From contig JAIXOJ010000068.1 in NCBI GenBank assembly GCA_027486835.1, positions 19,381-83,380 of the forward strand: DNA of 64,000 nucleotides, in the 5' to 3' direction. The notes beneath the pieces are model-generated. The model had not been told where the DNA came from. It saw nothing but the letters and a program-made list of their open reading frames with translations, and did no database searches. Both the position numbers and the translations under genes were made by a program. Origin of the DNA: Chitinophagaceae bacterium (GTDB lineage: Bacteria > Bacteroidota > Bacteroidia > Chitinophagales > Chitinophagaceae). Below are positions 12,801 through 20,243 of the stretch, one piece after another. Position 1 is the first letter of the stretch. Every line of letters begins with the position of its first letter.

Positions 12801-14075
12801 GGCGTCCATAAATACAGTCTCATTGCCAATCCCTATCCCAGCCAGATCAGTTTCACCGCATTGCAAGCGGGCAATCCATTGATTGATAACGCTATGTGGG
12901 CATATAGCCCTTTTGGCAACGGGAATTATTCCACCTATTCATTGGGCATCATCGCCAATGCGGCAAGGGGCTATGACAATAATTCCGCCGACATCATCGC
13001 AAGCGGCCAAGCGTTTTACGTTCGGGCCAATGCCAACGGCAACATTGTTTTCAAGGAAAACCATAAAACCAATATCGATTTACCAAATACCCAGTTTTTT
13101 GGCAACCTAAATCGTCAACTAATAAGAATTAAATTGCTTTCATTAAATCAAACATCTTTAGATGAGGTGGTTGCACGATTTAATAATAATGGTGCTAATA
13201 ACTATCAGCCTTCCTTCGATGCAGAATCGTTGAATGCTGGAAGTGAAGCTTTGGCAATTATGAAAGGAAATAACAGAGTTGCCATTGGTTCTTTTTCTGA
13301 AACTAAATCTACCGATACCATTCGTTTGGATTTAGGCAATAACTCAGCGGGTGGTTATTCTTTGAAATTTAGCGAGATGGAAACATTAGATAGCTTAAGT
13401 AGTTTGGTATTAGTAGATCAATACCTGAACTTTAGACAATTTATTACAGCATCTCTTATTTACAACTTCAATATCACAGGAGATTCACTAAGTAGAGGTA
13501 ACAATCGTTTTATGTTGATTTTTGTTAGAAATCCAGTGCTACTTCCAATTAATATCAATTATTTCAATGCAGAAATGAAAGGTGCCAGCAATTTGCTAAG
13601 TTGGGAAATCACTTCTAATAATAATGTTCGTTCTTTCATCATAGAAAGAAGTGCTGATAAATACGCATGGCAAACAATTGGAAATGTACCCGTTCAGCAT
13701 AACAAAATTGACTATACTATAGAGGATAGTTTGCCGCTAGATATTTCCTATTATCGATTAAGACAGATTAATGGCGAAGGCAAATTTGTTTTTTCGAGAA
13801 TTTGTTTGGTAAATAGAAAACATAATGTATCGATAGTGATATTCCCTAATCCAACCAAAGAAAAAGTTTGGATTAAAGTACCTACCACTTTCATTAACAA
13901 TACAGTTAGTAGCACTCAGCTAAACATGTACAATTCATTGGGGCAAAAAATCTTTGTCCAAAAATTGAGTAACGAACTGAATGAAATAGATGTAAGAAAG
14001 TTTGCAAAAGGATGGTATTGGATAGAAGTAAAATGTGGTCTTCAATTATGGAAAGAGAAAATCTTGATTCAATAG
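3831..14075 (+). CDS. Giant T9SS-exported beta-helix and Ig-repeat surface protein
   Basis: About 3,414 residues. I start it at ATG 3831, giving a signal peptide of about 43 residues ending LHAQ; ATG 3780 and TTG 3771 are in-frame alternatives. Modules by nucleotide: Thr/Asn/Gly-rich beta region 3960-5640; right-handed beta-helix module 5641-7500, with wording like GH141/GH120-type helices (YFVSPTGND; EQLFFNNKPMIQARWPN; LDAPGEWFYD); Fn3-like 7560-7810; four Ig-like repeats with SGLPTGVTG 7815-8870; four 83-residue repeats with NAGSYQVV 8872-9865; an MBG-like repeat 9867-10135; five repeats with WKWYSD/N 10400-11830; closing beta regions; and a type A T9SS sorting tail (FPNPTKEKVWIKV ... KGWYWIEV). 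It is probably a cell-surface polysaccharide-active enzyme or adhesin, but enzymatic activity is inference. GC drops sharply near 13,090. The next gene is a paralogue of the beta-helix module. Confidence 0.9.
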   Translation: MKISSEANSLLEKNDCPQKYFLKVALLIIGLLSLFYTNSLHAQTTYTWKTSPVDNNWTNGSNWTKSGTTTSNTFPGLTATDIVVIASGAPTISSGSYTIARISVNNTSSTVQGNLTINNNATLTVNGTGTTATPTVSIAGGIITNNGTLSISTTATGAGFGIIFNDAPDKTIATKYDGTGTLNINTSAGNTSSGAVLFNNTTTTSNPPNLLFNGTTNLTLKAGAYAIVTTSGNVNAVVGGTGFTMGTVANPVSNGLINQAGGGSTLTINSGTALNCVGASTNTINGVQIAPSTGNANFLNLGTINVAGTYTSGVRLNSSSTGTNTFNNQGSITVDITSPTNFAGALHVAGNVTATNFSITNSGTMSLNNNRFSSNTSTGYAVFIGGTNTPNVAITNSGTFTATGANTFFGGTLSTTSLTNTATGVLTTNYELDKMTIENSGIINFVNTGSTPSVNSAASYVSISNSGTINTNAGNSGILTKLSSLVTTANSVLNPGGTAGYGIIDVSTSGIATMLGTLQLQVAGSTAAGTDFDQMKNTSGTFSLSGLNLKISGLFTPTTNYTPITIISASGGTITGTLASVTGLTSGWSLQYNSTSVQLVYTLSTYFVSPTGNDNNVGSIDFPFLTIQEAFNTAVAGNTINLRAGTYRESVNINTHNITLQAYNNEAVIISGTDVYNNLTWTPTAGNSAIYSAPYTGAAFEQLFFNNKPMIQARWPNLPKDANGDWNYWDTTFWADASKGAVYGTMVDSALSTSGFSAVGAWAVLNVSHQYYTWTRPVLSHTKGAPSFTYAQDLGGTISPTLPYTDDRYYLFGKLDLLDAPGEWFYDTIAKLIYFYPPNGLNPNTLGIEIKSRNYSISATSDTNLTIQNLTFWATAFKFNSMTSGCNNLIFKNNTVRYSSSTEFFSVNTGQYGDSFEDNYPVINGNNCKITGNTFADGGLSALLVSGYDNLIENNIVHDFNYTSSLVTPLFQVSRTWNSYIGYAGRAKVQYNDFYNGGGVLLSVGQSYNDISNNHFYNGFMSCSGGNKDHSMVYTNCANNNSSSMGTRFHHNWIHDGYCGTTKTDWGGGTGIRGDDTTTGVTMDHLVTWNLGSVGINMKSPVPQTSNQANFVLNNTSFNNSSNNTINSSIIIETTGLNSNKFSSLYNNAGLGTYGGWFATAIQYLTAKGNNYDTSSKVLLEDTASYDFRPLSGSVMVNNGTAISGITTDVTDGLPDIGAYERGLTTYWIPGFRDVKTSFPIIPDGSTCVSITRDQLMWKPAYKSVSNNIYFGTSAGSLTFQTTTPAEQNVFALPTLSNNTTYYWRVDAVMSDNSVVTGTVWSFTTKNAIVLSSAVGSNAQTACINSAITNITYNVGSATGASFSGLPTGVTGLLSGNTVTISGTPTQSGTFNYTLTLTSNCGTFTTNGTIAVTANNTITRTSAAATTSQTLCINTAITNITYSTVRATGANFSGLPTGVTGAWSSNVVTISGTPTVSGSFSYTVTLTGGCGTITASGTITVNATNTVTLSSVTGTDAQTPCINTPITNITYSTTGATGASVTSLGGGITGAWSGNVVTISGSPTAATNRNYTVTLTGGCGTVTTTGTINVIANNTINRTSTAATTSQTVSLNAAITNITYSAVRATGATFSGLPNGVNGVWSGNVVTISGSPSQAGTFNYTVTLTGGCGNVTTTGSITVNKATPTLSVSGTQTFTYNGNSQGPATINYNGDGTTTLLYTNTSGSAYSSNTPPTNAGSYQVVASATAGANYNAATSSTYSFTINKATPTISVSGTQVFTYSGTSQGPSSISYSGDGATSLLYTNTSGTAYSSSTPPTNAGSYQVVGSAVSTTNYNAATSSAYTFTIGKATATISVSGVQSFTYNGTSQGPATITYSGDGGTTLLYTNTSGTAYSSNQAPTNAGSYQVVATASAGTHYLTVSSNAYTFTINKANSSISVSGTNTFTYTGAAQGPATITNTGDGSVSLLYTNTSGTAYSSNTPPTNTGNYQVVATATAGTNYNGAVSGAYSFTITKATLSITANNQTVTFGTNASTVLGNGSYTASGFVNGETATVITGSVTYSTNYTSITTPNTTGVTITPSTSGLSATNYTFSAVNGSITVACNTISATLSGTATICAGSSGNISLSITGGNAPYTIVYSDGTSNTTLNNYSDNALIAVSPTINTNYTPISVTDINGCTAASLTGTAFISVLSNSTAANSLTASTSPICSGSSTTITQSGGNLGSGTVWKWYSDAAFTTLIGSSSSSNASLSVSPTVTTTYYVRAESGSACGPVSDNSKSVTVTVITQSIAGTTISATVTNICSGSNTPTTLTQSGGTLGTGATWKWYSNATFTTLVGTSTSPNASLTITPTVTASYYLRAEGTSSPCVSVKSNNSYFVTVTISTNSTAATSVAASAASTCIGSITTLTQTGGTLGNNAVWKWYSDATYATLVGTSSQADASLTVSPTNSTTYYVRAEGCANVGDNSRSVTVSSVTPSVAAVSLSATTTNFCAGSVSSTTLTQSGGSLGSNAVWKWYSNPAYTNLVGTSSSANASLTITPSATTTYYVRAEGTSNPCTTNVGDNTKAVTVSVNTSSVAATTITASANNLCVGSSTTLTQSGGTLGTSATWKWYSDAAFNNLVGSSSNANASLTVTPTVTTTYYVRAEGTASPCVSVRSNNAFFVTVNMATSNTWTGATNSDWNVPNNWCSGQVPAINADVIIPNTSNKPLLTSNTTVGAFNLANGATLSLANNTLTINGAISGTGLISSSPTSNLICTGSSNGTVYFSTATKDTTNVLKNLTINTTGTVVLGNSLSLKGTLFPLSGTLNTGGNLTLLSDSNGTARVDKVLGIISGNVTVQRYITAKTARKYSFIGCPVSGSSIKNGWQQQAFITGSGNGGVVCGSTNGLGGTTDKYNSNGFDVTVSNKPSMFLYAATPVSGTRWVGISNTNNANLIPGKGYRLNIRGDRNSANTNCNNQLNSNAPMAPEAVTLSATGALTTGDFSVALNDTGVHKYSLIANPYPSQISFTALQAGNPLIDNAMWAYSPFGNGNYSTYSLGIIANAARGYDNNSADIIASGQAFYVRANANGNIVFKENHKTNIDLPNTQFFGNLNRQLIRIKLLSLNQTSLDEVVARFNNNGANNYQPSFDAESLNAGSEALAIMKGNNRVAIGSFSETKSTDTIRLDLGNNSAGGYSLKFSEMETLDSLSSLVLVDQYLNFRQFITASLIYNFNITGDSLSRGNNRFMLIFVRNPVLLPININYFNAEMKGASNLLSWEITSNNNVRSFIIERSADKYAWQTIGNVPVQHNKIDYTIEDSLPLDISYYRLRQINGEGKFVFSRICLVNRKHNVSIVIFPNPTKEKVWIKVPTTFINNTVSSTQLNMYNSLGQKIFVQKLSNELNEIDVRKFAKGWYWIEVKCGLQLWKEKILIQ

Positions 14076-14099
14076 CTATTTTTGACCAAATTTTAAGTA

Positions 14100-16907
14100 A
14101 TGATGCTTGTTAGTATGAGAAATGTAAAGCGTTTAATGACATTGTGTATTTACTTATTCTTCGTCCTTCCTCAACTAAAAGCTTCCACCTATTTTGTTGC
14201 ACCAACTGGAAAGAATAGTAACACTGGTACAATAAACGCCCCTTTTCAAACTATTGCTTATGCACTTACAAAAGCTAAAGTTGCTGGTGATACCATTTAT
14301 GTAAGAGCTGGAATCTATAGGGAAACAGCAAATTTTTTATATGGGGGTTCGATATCGGCAAGGATTACTTTAACTGCCTACAACCATGAACAAGTAATTA
14401 TTTCAGGTAATGATGTTTATTACAATTTGGTTTGGACTCCTAATACTTCAAACCCCGCTATTTATCAAGCAACTTATACAGATGCAACCTTTGAACAAAT
14501 GTTTTTTAATGGAAAACCAATGATTCAAGCCAGATGGCCAAATTTGCCAACAAAAGCCAACGGAGATTGGGATCAGTGGAGTGCTAATAAATGGGCAGAC
14601 ACAGATACGGGTTCTACTTACGGTACAATCAAAGACTCGGCATTAGCGAAATCTGGCTTAAATGCCAACGGAGCGTGGGCTGTTCTTAATGTAAATCACC
14701 AATATTATGTTTGGACAAGAAAGGTGTTAAACCATCTTGCAGGTTCTGATACTTTTAACTATACCCAAGATTTAGGACAATCAATTAGTACCACTGTCTC
14801 CAATGCAGACGACCGATATTACTTATTCGGAAAGCTATCTTTTTTAGATGCACCAGGTGAATGGTACAATGATACTATTACCAAGACACTATATTTCTAT
14901 CCACCGAATGGTCTCAATCCGAATAATATAGGAATAGAAATTAAACGAAGAAATTATGGGTTAACCGCAACCAACAAAGATTACTTGACAATAAACGGCA
15001 TCACTTTTTTTGCTTCCGCTTTTCAGTTCAATAGTTTAAATAGCGGGAGTGATTACCTTATTTTCTCTAACAATACAATTCAATATTCCTCATTTACTGA
15101 GTTTTACAATGTTGTAGCAGGTCAGACTGGAACAGGTGCTGAAGCCATTTTCCCTACTATATTTGGTAGCAATTGTAAGGTTTATGGGAACATTTTTACC
15201 GAGGGCGCTTTAAGCGCACTGTTAGTAAGTGGATTTAATAATCTCATTGAAAACAACATTGCTTACAATTTCGATTATAATTCATCCTTAGTTACCCCGC
15301 TTTTCCAGGTATCTCGCACTTGGGATGCCTATATTGGGAAAGCAGGAAATGCCATTGTTCGATATAATACATTCTACAACAGTGGTGGTGTCATTCTTTC
15401 TGTTGGGCAATCAAACAATGAAGTATATCAGAACTATTGTTACAATGCTTTTTTAGCTTGCTATGGGGGTAATAAAGACCATTCTATGTTTTACACCAAT
15501 TGTCAAACAAACAGTTCATCTTCATTAGGTACACGATTTCATCACAACTGGCTACATAATGGATATTGCGGTACTACTGCATCTGATTGGGGTAAAGGAA
15601 TCGGCATCAGAGGTGATGACAATACATCAGGAATCACCGTAGATCATAATGTTATTTGGAATTTCGGAAGCACGGGCATTCAAGTAAAATCTCCTGATAC
15701 ACCTACATTAGCTCAAGCAAATATTACCGCTAACAATACCATTTTTAGAACTTCCAGAGATAATACACCGCAGGCATCGATTATCATGCAATCTCGCACG
15801 AATAATCAAAACAAGTATAGTTCCATTTATAACAACATAGGGAAAGGTATTTATGGTGCTTTTAGTGGGCTTAATTTCACTTACCTAACACAAATTGGAA
15901 ATAATTACAACAACACTGCTTTGCCTGTAGAAGATACGATTGATTATGATTTTAGACCAATAAGTACATCTACGGCCTTAATCAACAAAGGCAAAACAGT
16001 TGGCAATTTAAACACAGATGTGACAGACGGATTACCTGATTTAGGTGCTTATGAAAAAGGAATACGTACTTATTTCATACCAGGGTTTAGAGATGTAAAA
16101 GCAAGCTTCCCTATTTTGCCCAATAACAAAACCAATGTCGCTACTACAAGAGACCAACTGATGTGGAAACCAGCATATAATGCCCTTTATCATCGAGTTT
16201 ATTTTGGTACCTCGCCCGATACACTTTTGTTCATGAAGACAGATAGTGCTGAACACAATGTATTTAAACTCCCTACGCTCAAAACTGCTACCAATTATTA
16301 TTGGCGCATCGACTCCAAAATGCCTGATAGTAGTCTTATAACAGGAGATGTATGGAGATTCTCGACCAAAGGCGCAGTCTTACCATTGAAATTGTTGAGA
16401 TTTATGGCTTCGGCTATCCAAAATTTCAACCAATTAACTTGGCAAATTAACCCTGATGCACCCGTCCATAATTTTGTTGTTGAGCGAAAAACAGCTATGG
16501 ATGATTGGAAAACAATTAGAACAATCAACAACCAACCCAATCAAACTCGCTATACCTACATAGACTCTTCTCCAAGTACAATAAGTAGCTATAGAATAAT
16601 ACAGCAATCATTAGACGGAAGTGCTACTCTATCAACCGTAGAAACTGTAAATAGGGCATCAACTCAGAAAACAAAAGTGTTGACTTATCCAAATCAAGGC
16701 AAAATCGTATTAACTTTTCCGTCCACAATAAGCTTAACCAGTAAACCAAGAGAAATTGCTTTGTATAACAGTAATGGCAAAAAGGTATTAAGCACACTTC
16801 AAAAATCTACCATACTTGCGCTCAATGTAGCCCATTTGCCAAGTGGTATTTATTTGTTAGAAATAGTATCCGATACAGAAATGCAAGTTGAGAAAGTGGT
16901 ACTGTAA
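14100..16907 (+). CDS. T9SS-exported beta-helix protein, GH141/GH120-like
   Basis: 935 residues. Signal peptide about 1-28 (hydrophobic LCIYLFFVLP, ending LKA; ATG 14115 is an alternative start). Right-handed beta-helix module about 30-660, opening with YFVAPTGKNSN, containing EQMFFNGKPMIQARWPN and LDAPGEWYND, and then GGNKDHSM and GTRFHHNW. An Fn3-like segment follows (RDQLMWKPAY ... NYYWRID), and the C-terminus is a T9SS sorting domain (YPNQGKIVLTFP ... LPSGIYLLEIV). It aligns by eye along its length with residues encoded at 5640-7810 of the upstream giant gene. The 24-bp gap suggests co-transcription. The wording is closest to glycosidase-type helices I know from GH141/GH120, but family assignment and substrate are inferred. 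Confidence 0.88.
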   Translation: MMLVSMRNVKRLMTLCIYLFFVLPQLKASTYFVAPTGKNSNTGTINAPFQTIAYALTKAKVAGDTIYVRAGIYRETANFLYGGSISARITLTAYNHEQVIISGNDVYYNLVWTPNTSNPAIYQATYTDATFEQMFFNGKPMIQARWPNLPTKANGDWDQWSANKWADTDTGSTYGTIKDSALAKSGLNANGAWAVLNVNHQYYVWTRKVLNHLAGSDTFNYTQDLGQSISTTVSNADDRYYLFGKLSFLDAPGEWYNDTITKTLYFYPPNGLNPNNIGIEIKRRNYGLTATNKDYLTINGITFFASAFQFNSLNSGSDYLIFSNNTIQYSSFTEFYNVVAGQTGTGAEAIFPTIFGSNCKVYGNIFTEGALSALLVSGFNNLIENNIAYNFDYNSSLVTPLFQVSRTWDAYIGKAGNAIVRYNTFYNSGGVILSVGQSNNEVYQNYCYNAFLACYGGNKDHSMFYTNCQTNSSSSLGTRFHHNWLHNGYCGTTASDWGKGIGIRGDDNTSGITVDHNVIWNFGSTGIQVKSPDTPTLAQANITANNTIFRTSRDNTPQASIIMQSRTNNQNKYSSIYNNIGKGIYGAFSGLNFTYLTQIGNNYNNTALPVEDTIDYDFRPISTSTALINKGKTVGNLNTDVTDGLPDLGAYEKGIRTYFIPGFRDVKASFPILPNNKTNVATTRDQLMWKPAYNALYHRVYFGTSPDTLLFMKTDSAEHNVFKLPTLKTATNYYWRIDSKMPDSSLITGDVWRFSTKGAVLPLKLLRFMASAIQNFNQLTWQINPDAPVHNFVVERKTAMDDWKTIRTINNQPNQTRYTYIDSSPSTISSYRIIQQSLDGSATLSTVETVNRASTQKTKVLTYPNQGKIVLTFPSTISLTSKPREIALYNSNGKKVLSTLQKSTILALNVAHLPSGIYLLEIVSDTEMQVEKVVL

Positions 16908-16984
16908 TTTAGTAAAATGCTTCTTACACTAATTTATTCCATTTTTTCTCTTTGTTTTTTCCAGAACAAGCCATTTTATTTTGA

Positions 16985-17688
16985 CTAGTCTTTTTCATTA
17001 CTAGTATGATGATGAATCAACTTCTTATTATTGATAGTTACCTGCAAGGTTGATTGTAAATAGTTTTTTTCAGATTCTTTTCCTGTTTTATCAAAATTAC
17101 TTTCATGTAGCACACCTATTTGAAATGCAAGCTGCTTGGTCAATTGCATCCCCCCACCCCAATAATACCTATTTGACTCAAAGCGTGGGAAAACATTACT
17201 CAAAAATATTTCGTCAAAGCAACTTACAAAGAGTGTGTGCGGTAGCAACGTAGCATGATTAATCAATAATGTTGTATTCAATCGATATCTTAACCTTGCT
17301 TTGTAATCATTGTTAATCCACCGTAGTTCTAATCTTATTCGATGTTCAATTTTTATGTGGCTATATTGATTATTGATAGTCATCTGCTCCCACAACCTTG
17401 TTTCAGAAGTACTGATTGGCAATTTGAAATTGCCAGTAACATCATAATTAGCATATCTGCCAACACCAACAAACAAGGTATAATCTGTTTTGGGGATGTT
17501 AAAATACATTCCACCTTTAAATTGATGGTGATAGAAGTTATTAATTAGTTGCTGTGATCTTGTGTGCACTTCCTCCATCCTGTATAGTTGTTATTGACCT
17601 TAATATGTCCATCAAGCATATTCCATGTACCTAATTCCGCAATTTGTGCCTTACAAACGGTAGCTAGCAATAAGCTATTTAATAGCAT
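16985..17688 (-). pseudogene. DUF2490-like outer-membrane protein, frameshifted
   Basis: The long open frame (17578 down to 16985, 197 codons) looks like a DUF2490 outer-membrane beta-barrel: alternating polar/hydrophobic strands and the segment NQYSHIKIEHRIRLELRW. It lacks an N-terminus. That N-terminus is present upstream in another frame: ATG at 17688 gives MLLNSLLLATVCKAQ (a signal peptide) and then LGTWNMLDGHIKVNNNYTGW, which runs straight into EEVHTRSQQL if one base is restored near 17575-17580. So the gene appears whole apart from a single-base frameshift. It could be a recent pseudogene or an assembly error. It sits at the 3' side of the PUL on the same strand. Confidence 0.75.
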
Positions 17689-18043
17689 TATTTTATCATT
17701 ATATGGCTAAGCGTTTTGGTAAATTAAGTAAAACGAAAAGGGTTATAATTTGCCAAATCAATTTTGTATTATTTTCAGGAAAACATATAAAATATGAAAA
17801 AGAATGCATGTGTAGTGTCTTTTTTAATAAAATATACTGCCATAACCCATGGTTTTGACTGTGAATTAAAAGCGAGGGTAGCCTACTTCAAACCTTTTTA
17901 ATAGTTTCAAGCTTTCATCGCTTCAATCCAAATTCATACAATCCCTAATCTGCAAAGAGATGTATCTACAATAGCTTAGGACACAGTGACTGTGTTACAA
18001 AAAGCATCTAAATAAACTGATTTTTGTATCTAAAACCGACGGC
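17689..18043. other. Intergenic stretch before array 2
   Basis: AT-rich, no supported gene. A 35-codon frame at 17794-17901 (+) starts MKKNACVVSFLIKY but I recognise nothing in it. It is followed by array 2. Confidence 0.4.
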
Positions 18044-18232
18044 ATGTCATGCGTCATCGACAGCATGTCATGCGAAAAAGACGGGATGTCATTCGTCATC
18101 GACAGTATGTCATGTGAAAAGGTCGGGATGTCATTCTTCATCGACAGCGTGTCATGCAAAAAGGACGGGATGTCATGCGTTGCCGACAGCGTGTCATTCG
18201 AGAAGGACGGGATGTCATGCGAAACCCTCGGA
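18044..18232. repeat. Tandem array 2a, 21-bp units alternating as 42-bp dimers
   Basis: Nine units start with atgtcat or gtgtcat at 18044, 18065, 18086, 18107, 18128, 18149, 18170, 18191 and 18212, each exactly 21 bp apart. Two half-units alternate: atgtcatgcgtcatcgaca and atgtcatgcgaaaaagacgg, so the higher-order period is 42 bp. GCATGtCATGC within it is a perfect small inverted repeat. It lies downstream of the GH32 gene, which ends at 18536 on the minus strand. Confidence 0.9.
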
Positions 18233-18234
18233 AA

Positions 18235-18345
18235 ATGTCTTGAATACCAAAGAAAATGTCCTGAATACCAAAGAAAATGACCTGAATTTGAGATAAAATG
18301 TCTTGAGTTCGAAAAAAAATGTCTTGAATTGCAATACAAATAACC
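18235..18345. repeat. Tandem array 2b, second 21-bp family
   Basis: Directly after array 2a a different unit begins, aaaatgtcttgaatacca, with its atg at 18235, 18256, 18277, 18298 and 18319 and a degenerate copy near 18340. Spacing is again 21 bp although the sequence is unlike 2a apart from the atgtc core. The copies decay toward the GH32 side. Confidence 0.85.
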
Positions 18346-18535
18346 TGAACAATGCAGTATGCCTCCTAAAACCATTTGAAATCATCATGAATACGCTTGT
18401 TGGTGTCATCAAGTCTTACGAATAAGCCATTGCTCCTTCTATAAATCAACATGTTTTCAAAAAATTTAAGACGATTGTCCTCGTTTTCAAACCATCCTTA
18501 CAAAACATGAATTGCTCACCCACAACAGATTAATC

Positions 18536-20020
18536 CTACTGCCATACCGATTTCAATTCATGAACCACCAAAGAAGTAATTTTCGTATTCCCATTACCGC
18601 TAATAGACATTCCCAATTCATCTGCTTTTGGCACACCAAAAAAACTGGCAACACTTGCACCTTCATTGGCAAATAGTTCTATAGAAGAACGATCTATCAA
18701 TACACGCAAACTCACTTTGCCATTTTCCCTTATGGGTGCAGGAATCATGACGCTGTTATAAGCAAAAGCACCGAGGCTTTTGTTATAGCTCATTTCAAGC
18801 CCTCTAAGTGTTAGTTTTATTGAATCTGTTGGTTCAAATTCTATAGAAAAGTCTATTAGGGCTGCTTTAATGGGGGCCAATTTCTCCGTTGCTTTATCTA
18901 GGTGTAGGTTTTTAAATTGATACGACTTGGTATATAAAGCTTCAATTTCTTTTATTGGCCAACGAAATAGTCTAATGCCTTCTTTAGTATTTTTTAAATC
19001 TAATTTACTCGGAAACGAAAACTGCCCACTAAACGGCATCCCTTCTTTTTCGTGCGCACCATTGCTGCCATTCATCCATCCAATCAATACTTTCCTACCA
19101 TCGGGGCTGTTGTTGAAGGTTTGTGCAGCATAGTAGTTTTTGCCAAAATCGCCTTGCAATTTGATGCTATCTGTTGTGAGTGTTTTGCCATCAAAATCGC
19201 CAATTTCATAATGGAATCCTGCATCAAAAACCACCCATTTTTTATTTTTCTTGTTTCCATCCACGGGTAGTTCTATCAGGTTCATACATTCATACACCCA
19301 TTCCCTATCAAAATCACTTGCCATCGTCCAATCTGTTAAATTATGAGAGGTGAAAATGCGAACCTTACCCATTTTATCTGCTGCCGACCCTTCCTTTGCC
19401 GCCCTTTTTATCCATAAAACCATGATCCATTTCTTGCTTGCCTCATGCCAAAAAATAGACGGGTCTCGCTCTCCTTTGTTGATGCCCGTAGGCTTTACAA
19501 TCGGGCCGCCATTGTTAAGAAGTAGAAAACTACGCCCCTTGTCGGTGCTGTATGCACCCGACTGCCCATTGCCCCAAGCAGTATAAATGGCAACAATAGT
19601 TTTGGTTTTTCCCACTTGTTTGCCCAACACATTTTGCTCATCTACTACGGCACTGCCAGAAAAAATAGTGCTTTTGCCATAAGGCAAAATAGCATGGGGC
19701 AATTGTTTCCAATGAACCATATCTGCACTCACAGCATGTCCCCAAGTCATATTCCCCCATTTGATGCCTACTGGGTTGTGCTGAAAATACAAATGATATT
19801 CTCCATTATAATACACCATCCCATTAGGGTCGTTGATCCAATTTTTTAAAGATGAGAAATGAAATTGAGGGCGCAATGTTTGGTTATAATCAACATCTTT
19901 ATAAGTATTAAATGTCTGCCACTGCATATCCTGAACAGGGATGCTATCGCTTTGGGCAAGGATATTTGTGGAGAGCAATAGTATCCAAATTGCACTTAAA
20001 CTTACTTTTTTACAAATCAT
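18536..20020 (-). CDS. GH32 family fructan hydrolase (levanase/inulinase/invertase type), exported
   Basis: 494 residues. It hydrolyses beta-fructofuranosyl bonds by a retaining mechanism. A signal peptide spans about 1-23 (IWILLLSTNILAQ). The family triad is present: WINDPNG with nucleophile D64, RDP with D186, and the EC motif with acid/base E244 (VYECMN). The five-blade propeller is followed by the usual beta-sandwich, including IDRSSIELFANEG near residues 450-462. Length is normal. It is the last intact enzyme gene of the minus-strand PUL. A sialidase-like fragment lies immediately upstream, and the gene is bracketed by 21-bp arrays (18044-18345 and 20470-20763). Linkage specificity cannot be decided from the sequence. 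Confidence 0.95.
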   Translation of the reverse strand: MICKKVSLSAIWILLLSTNILAQSDSIPVQDMQWQTFNTYKDVDYNQTLRPQFHFSSLKNWINDPNGMVYYNGEYHLYFQHNPVGIKWGNMTWGHAVSADMVHWKQLPHAILPYGKSTIFSGSAVVDEQNVLGKQVGKTKTIVAIYTAWGNGQSGAYSTDKGRSFLLLNNGGPIVKPTGINKGERDPSIFWHEASKKWIMVLWIKRAAKEGSAADKMGKVRIFTSHNLTDWTMASDFDREWVYECMNLIELPVDGNKKNKKWVVFDAGFHYEIGDFDGKTLTTDSIKLQGDFGKNYYAAQTFNNSPDGRKVLIGWMNGSNGAHEKEGMPFSGQFSFPSKLDLKNTKEGIRLFRWPIKEIEALYTKSYQFKNLHLDKATEKLAPIKAALIDFSIEFEPTDSIKLTLRGLEMSYNKSLGAFAYNSVMIPAPIRENGKVSLRVLIDRSSIELFANEGASVASFFGVPKADELGMSISGNGNTKITSLVVHELKSVWQ

Positions 20021-20045
20021 TAAATTCGTTTAAACTTATTTTTTG

Positions 20046-20243
20046 TTAGATCAATTGCGCTTGACTTCCTTCGTAAATAATTCCAATAGTTTCATCATTA
20101 ATTGTTATGATTTTAGAATAACCACTGCCCTTTAATTCGTCCAGTAAAATATGTTTTTCGGAAGGCAAAGTATTGCTTGCGTTCAAATTTGATGTGAAGT
20201 AAAAAGCAATAACAAGCAGGTGCAGCTTATTATTACTTTTATT
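20046..20243 (-). pseudogene. Remnant of sialidase-like (BNR) glycosidase
   Basis: Between the GH32 start and array 3 an open minus-strand stretch without ATG reads as a signal-peptide-like segment (LHLLVIAFYFTSNLNA) followed by KGSGYSKIITINDETIGIIY and EGSQAQLI, then a stop at 20046. The pattern GYS...DETIGI.YEGSQA is typical of the C-terminal end of GH33/BNR sialidase-type propellers. The body of the enzyme, several hundred residues, is missing between signal and tail. I read it as a gene that lost its interior and its start codon. Family identity is by motif memory only. Confidence 0.5.

Noticed and set aside
4163..12866. Many antisense frames inside the giant gene (Val/Leu-rich translations)
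   Set aside because: Shadows of a Thr/Asn/Ser-rich repetitive coding strand; no independent features.
17794..17901. 35-codon plus-strand frame starting MKKNACVVSF
   Set aside because: Too short, no family recognised, no neighbour or promoter support.
18024..18375. Several overlapping frames over array 2
   Set aside because: Same reason: repeat-driven open frames in more than one frame and on both strands.
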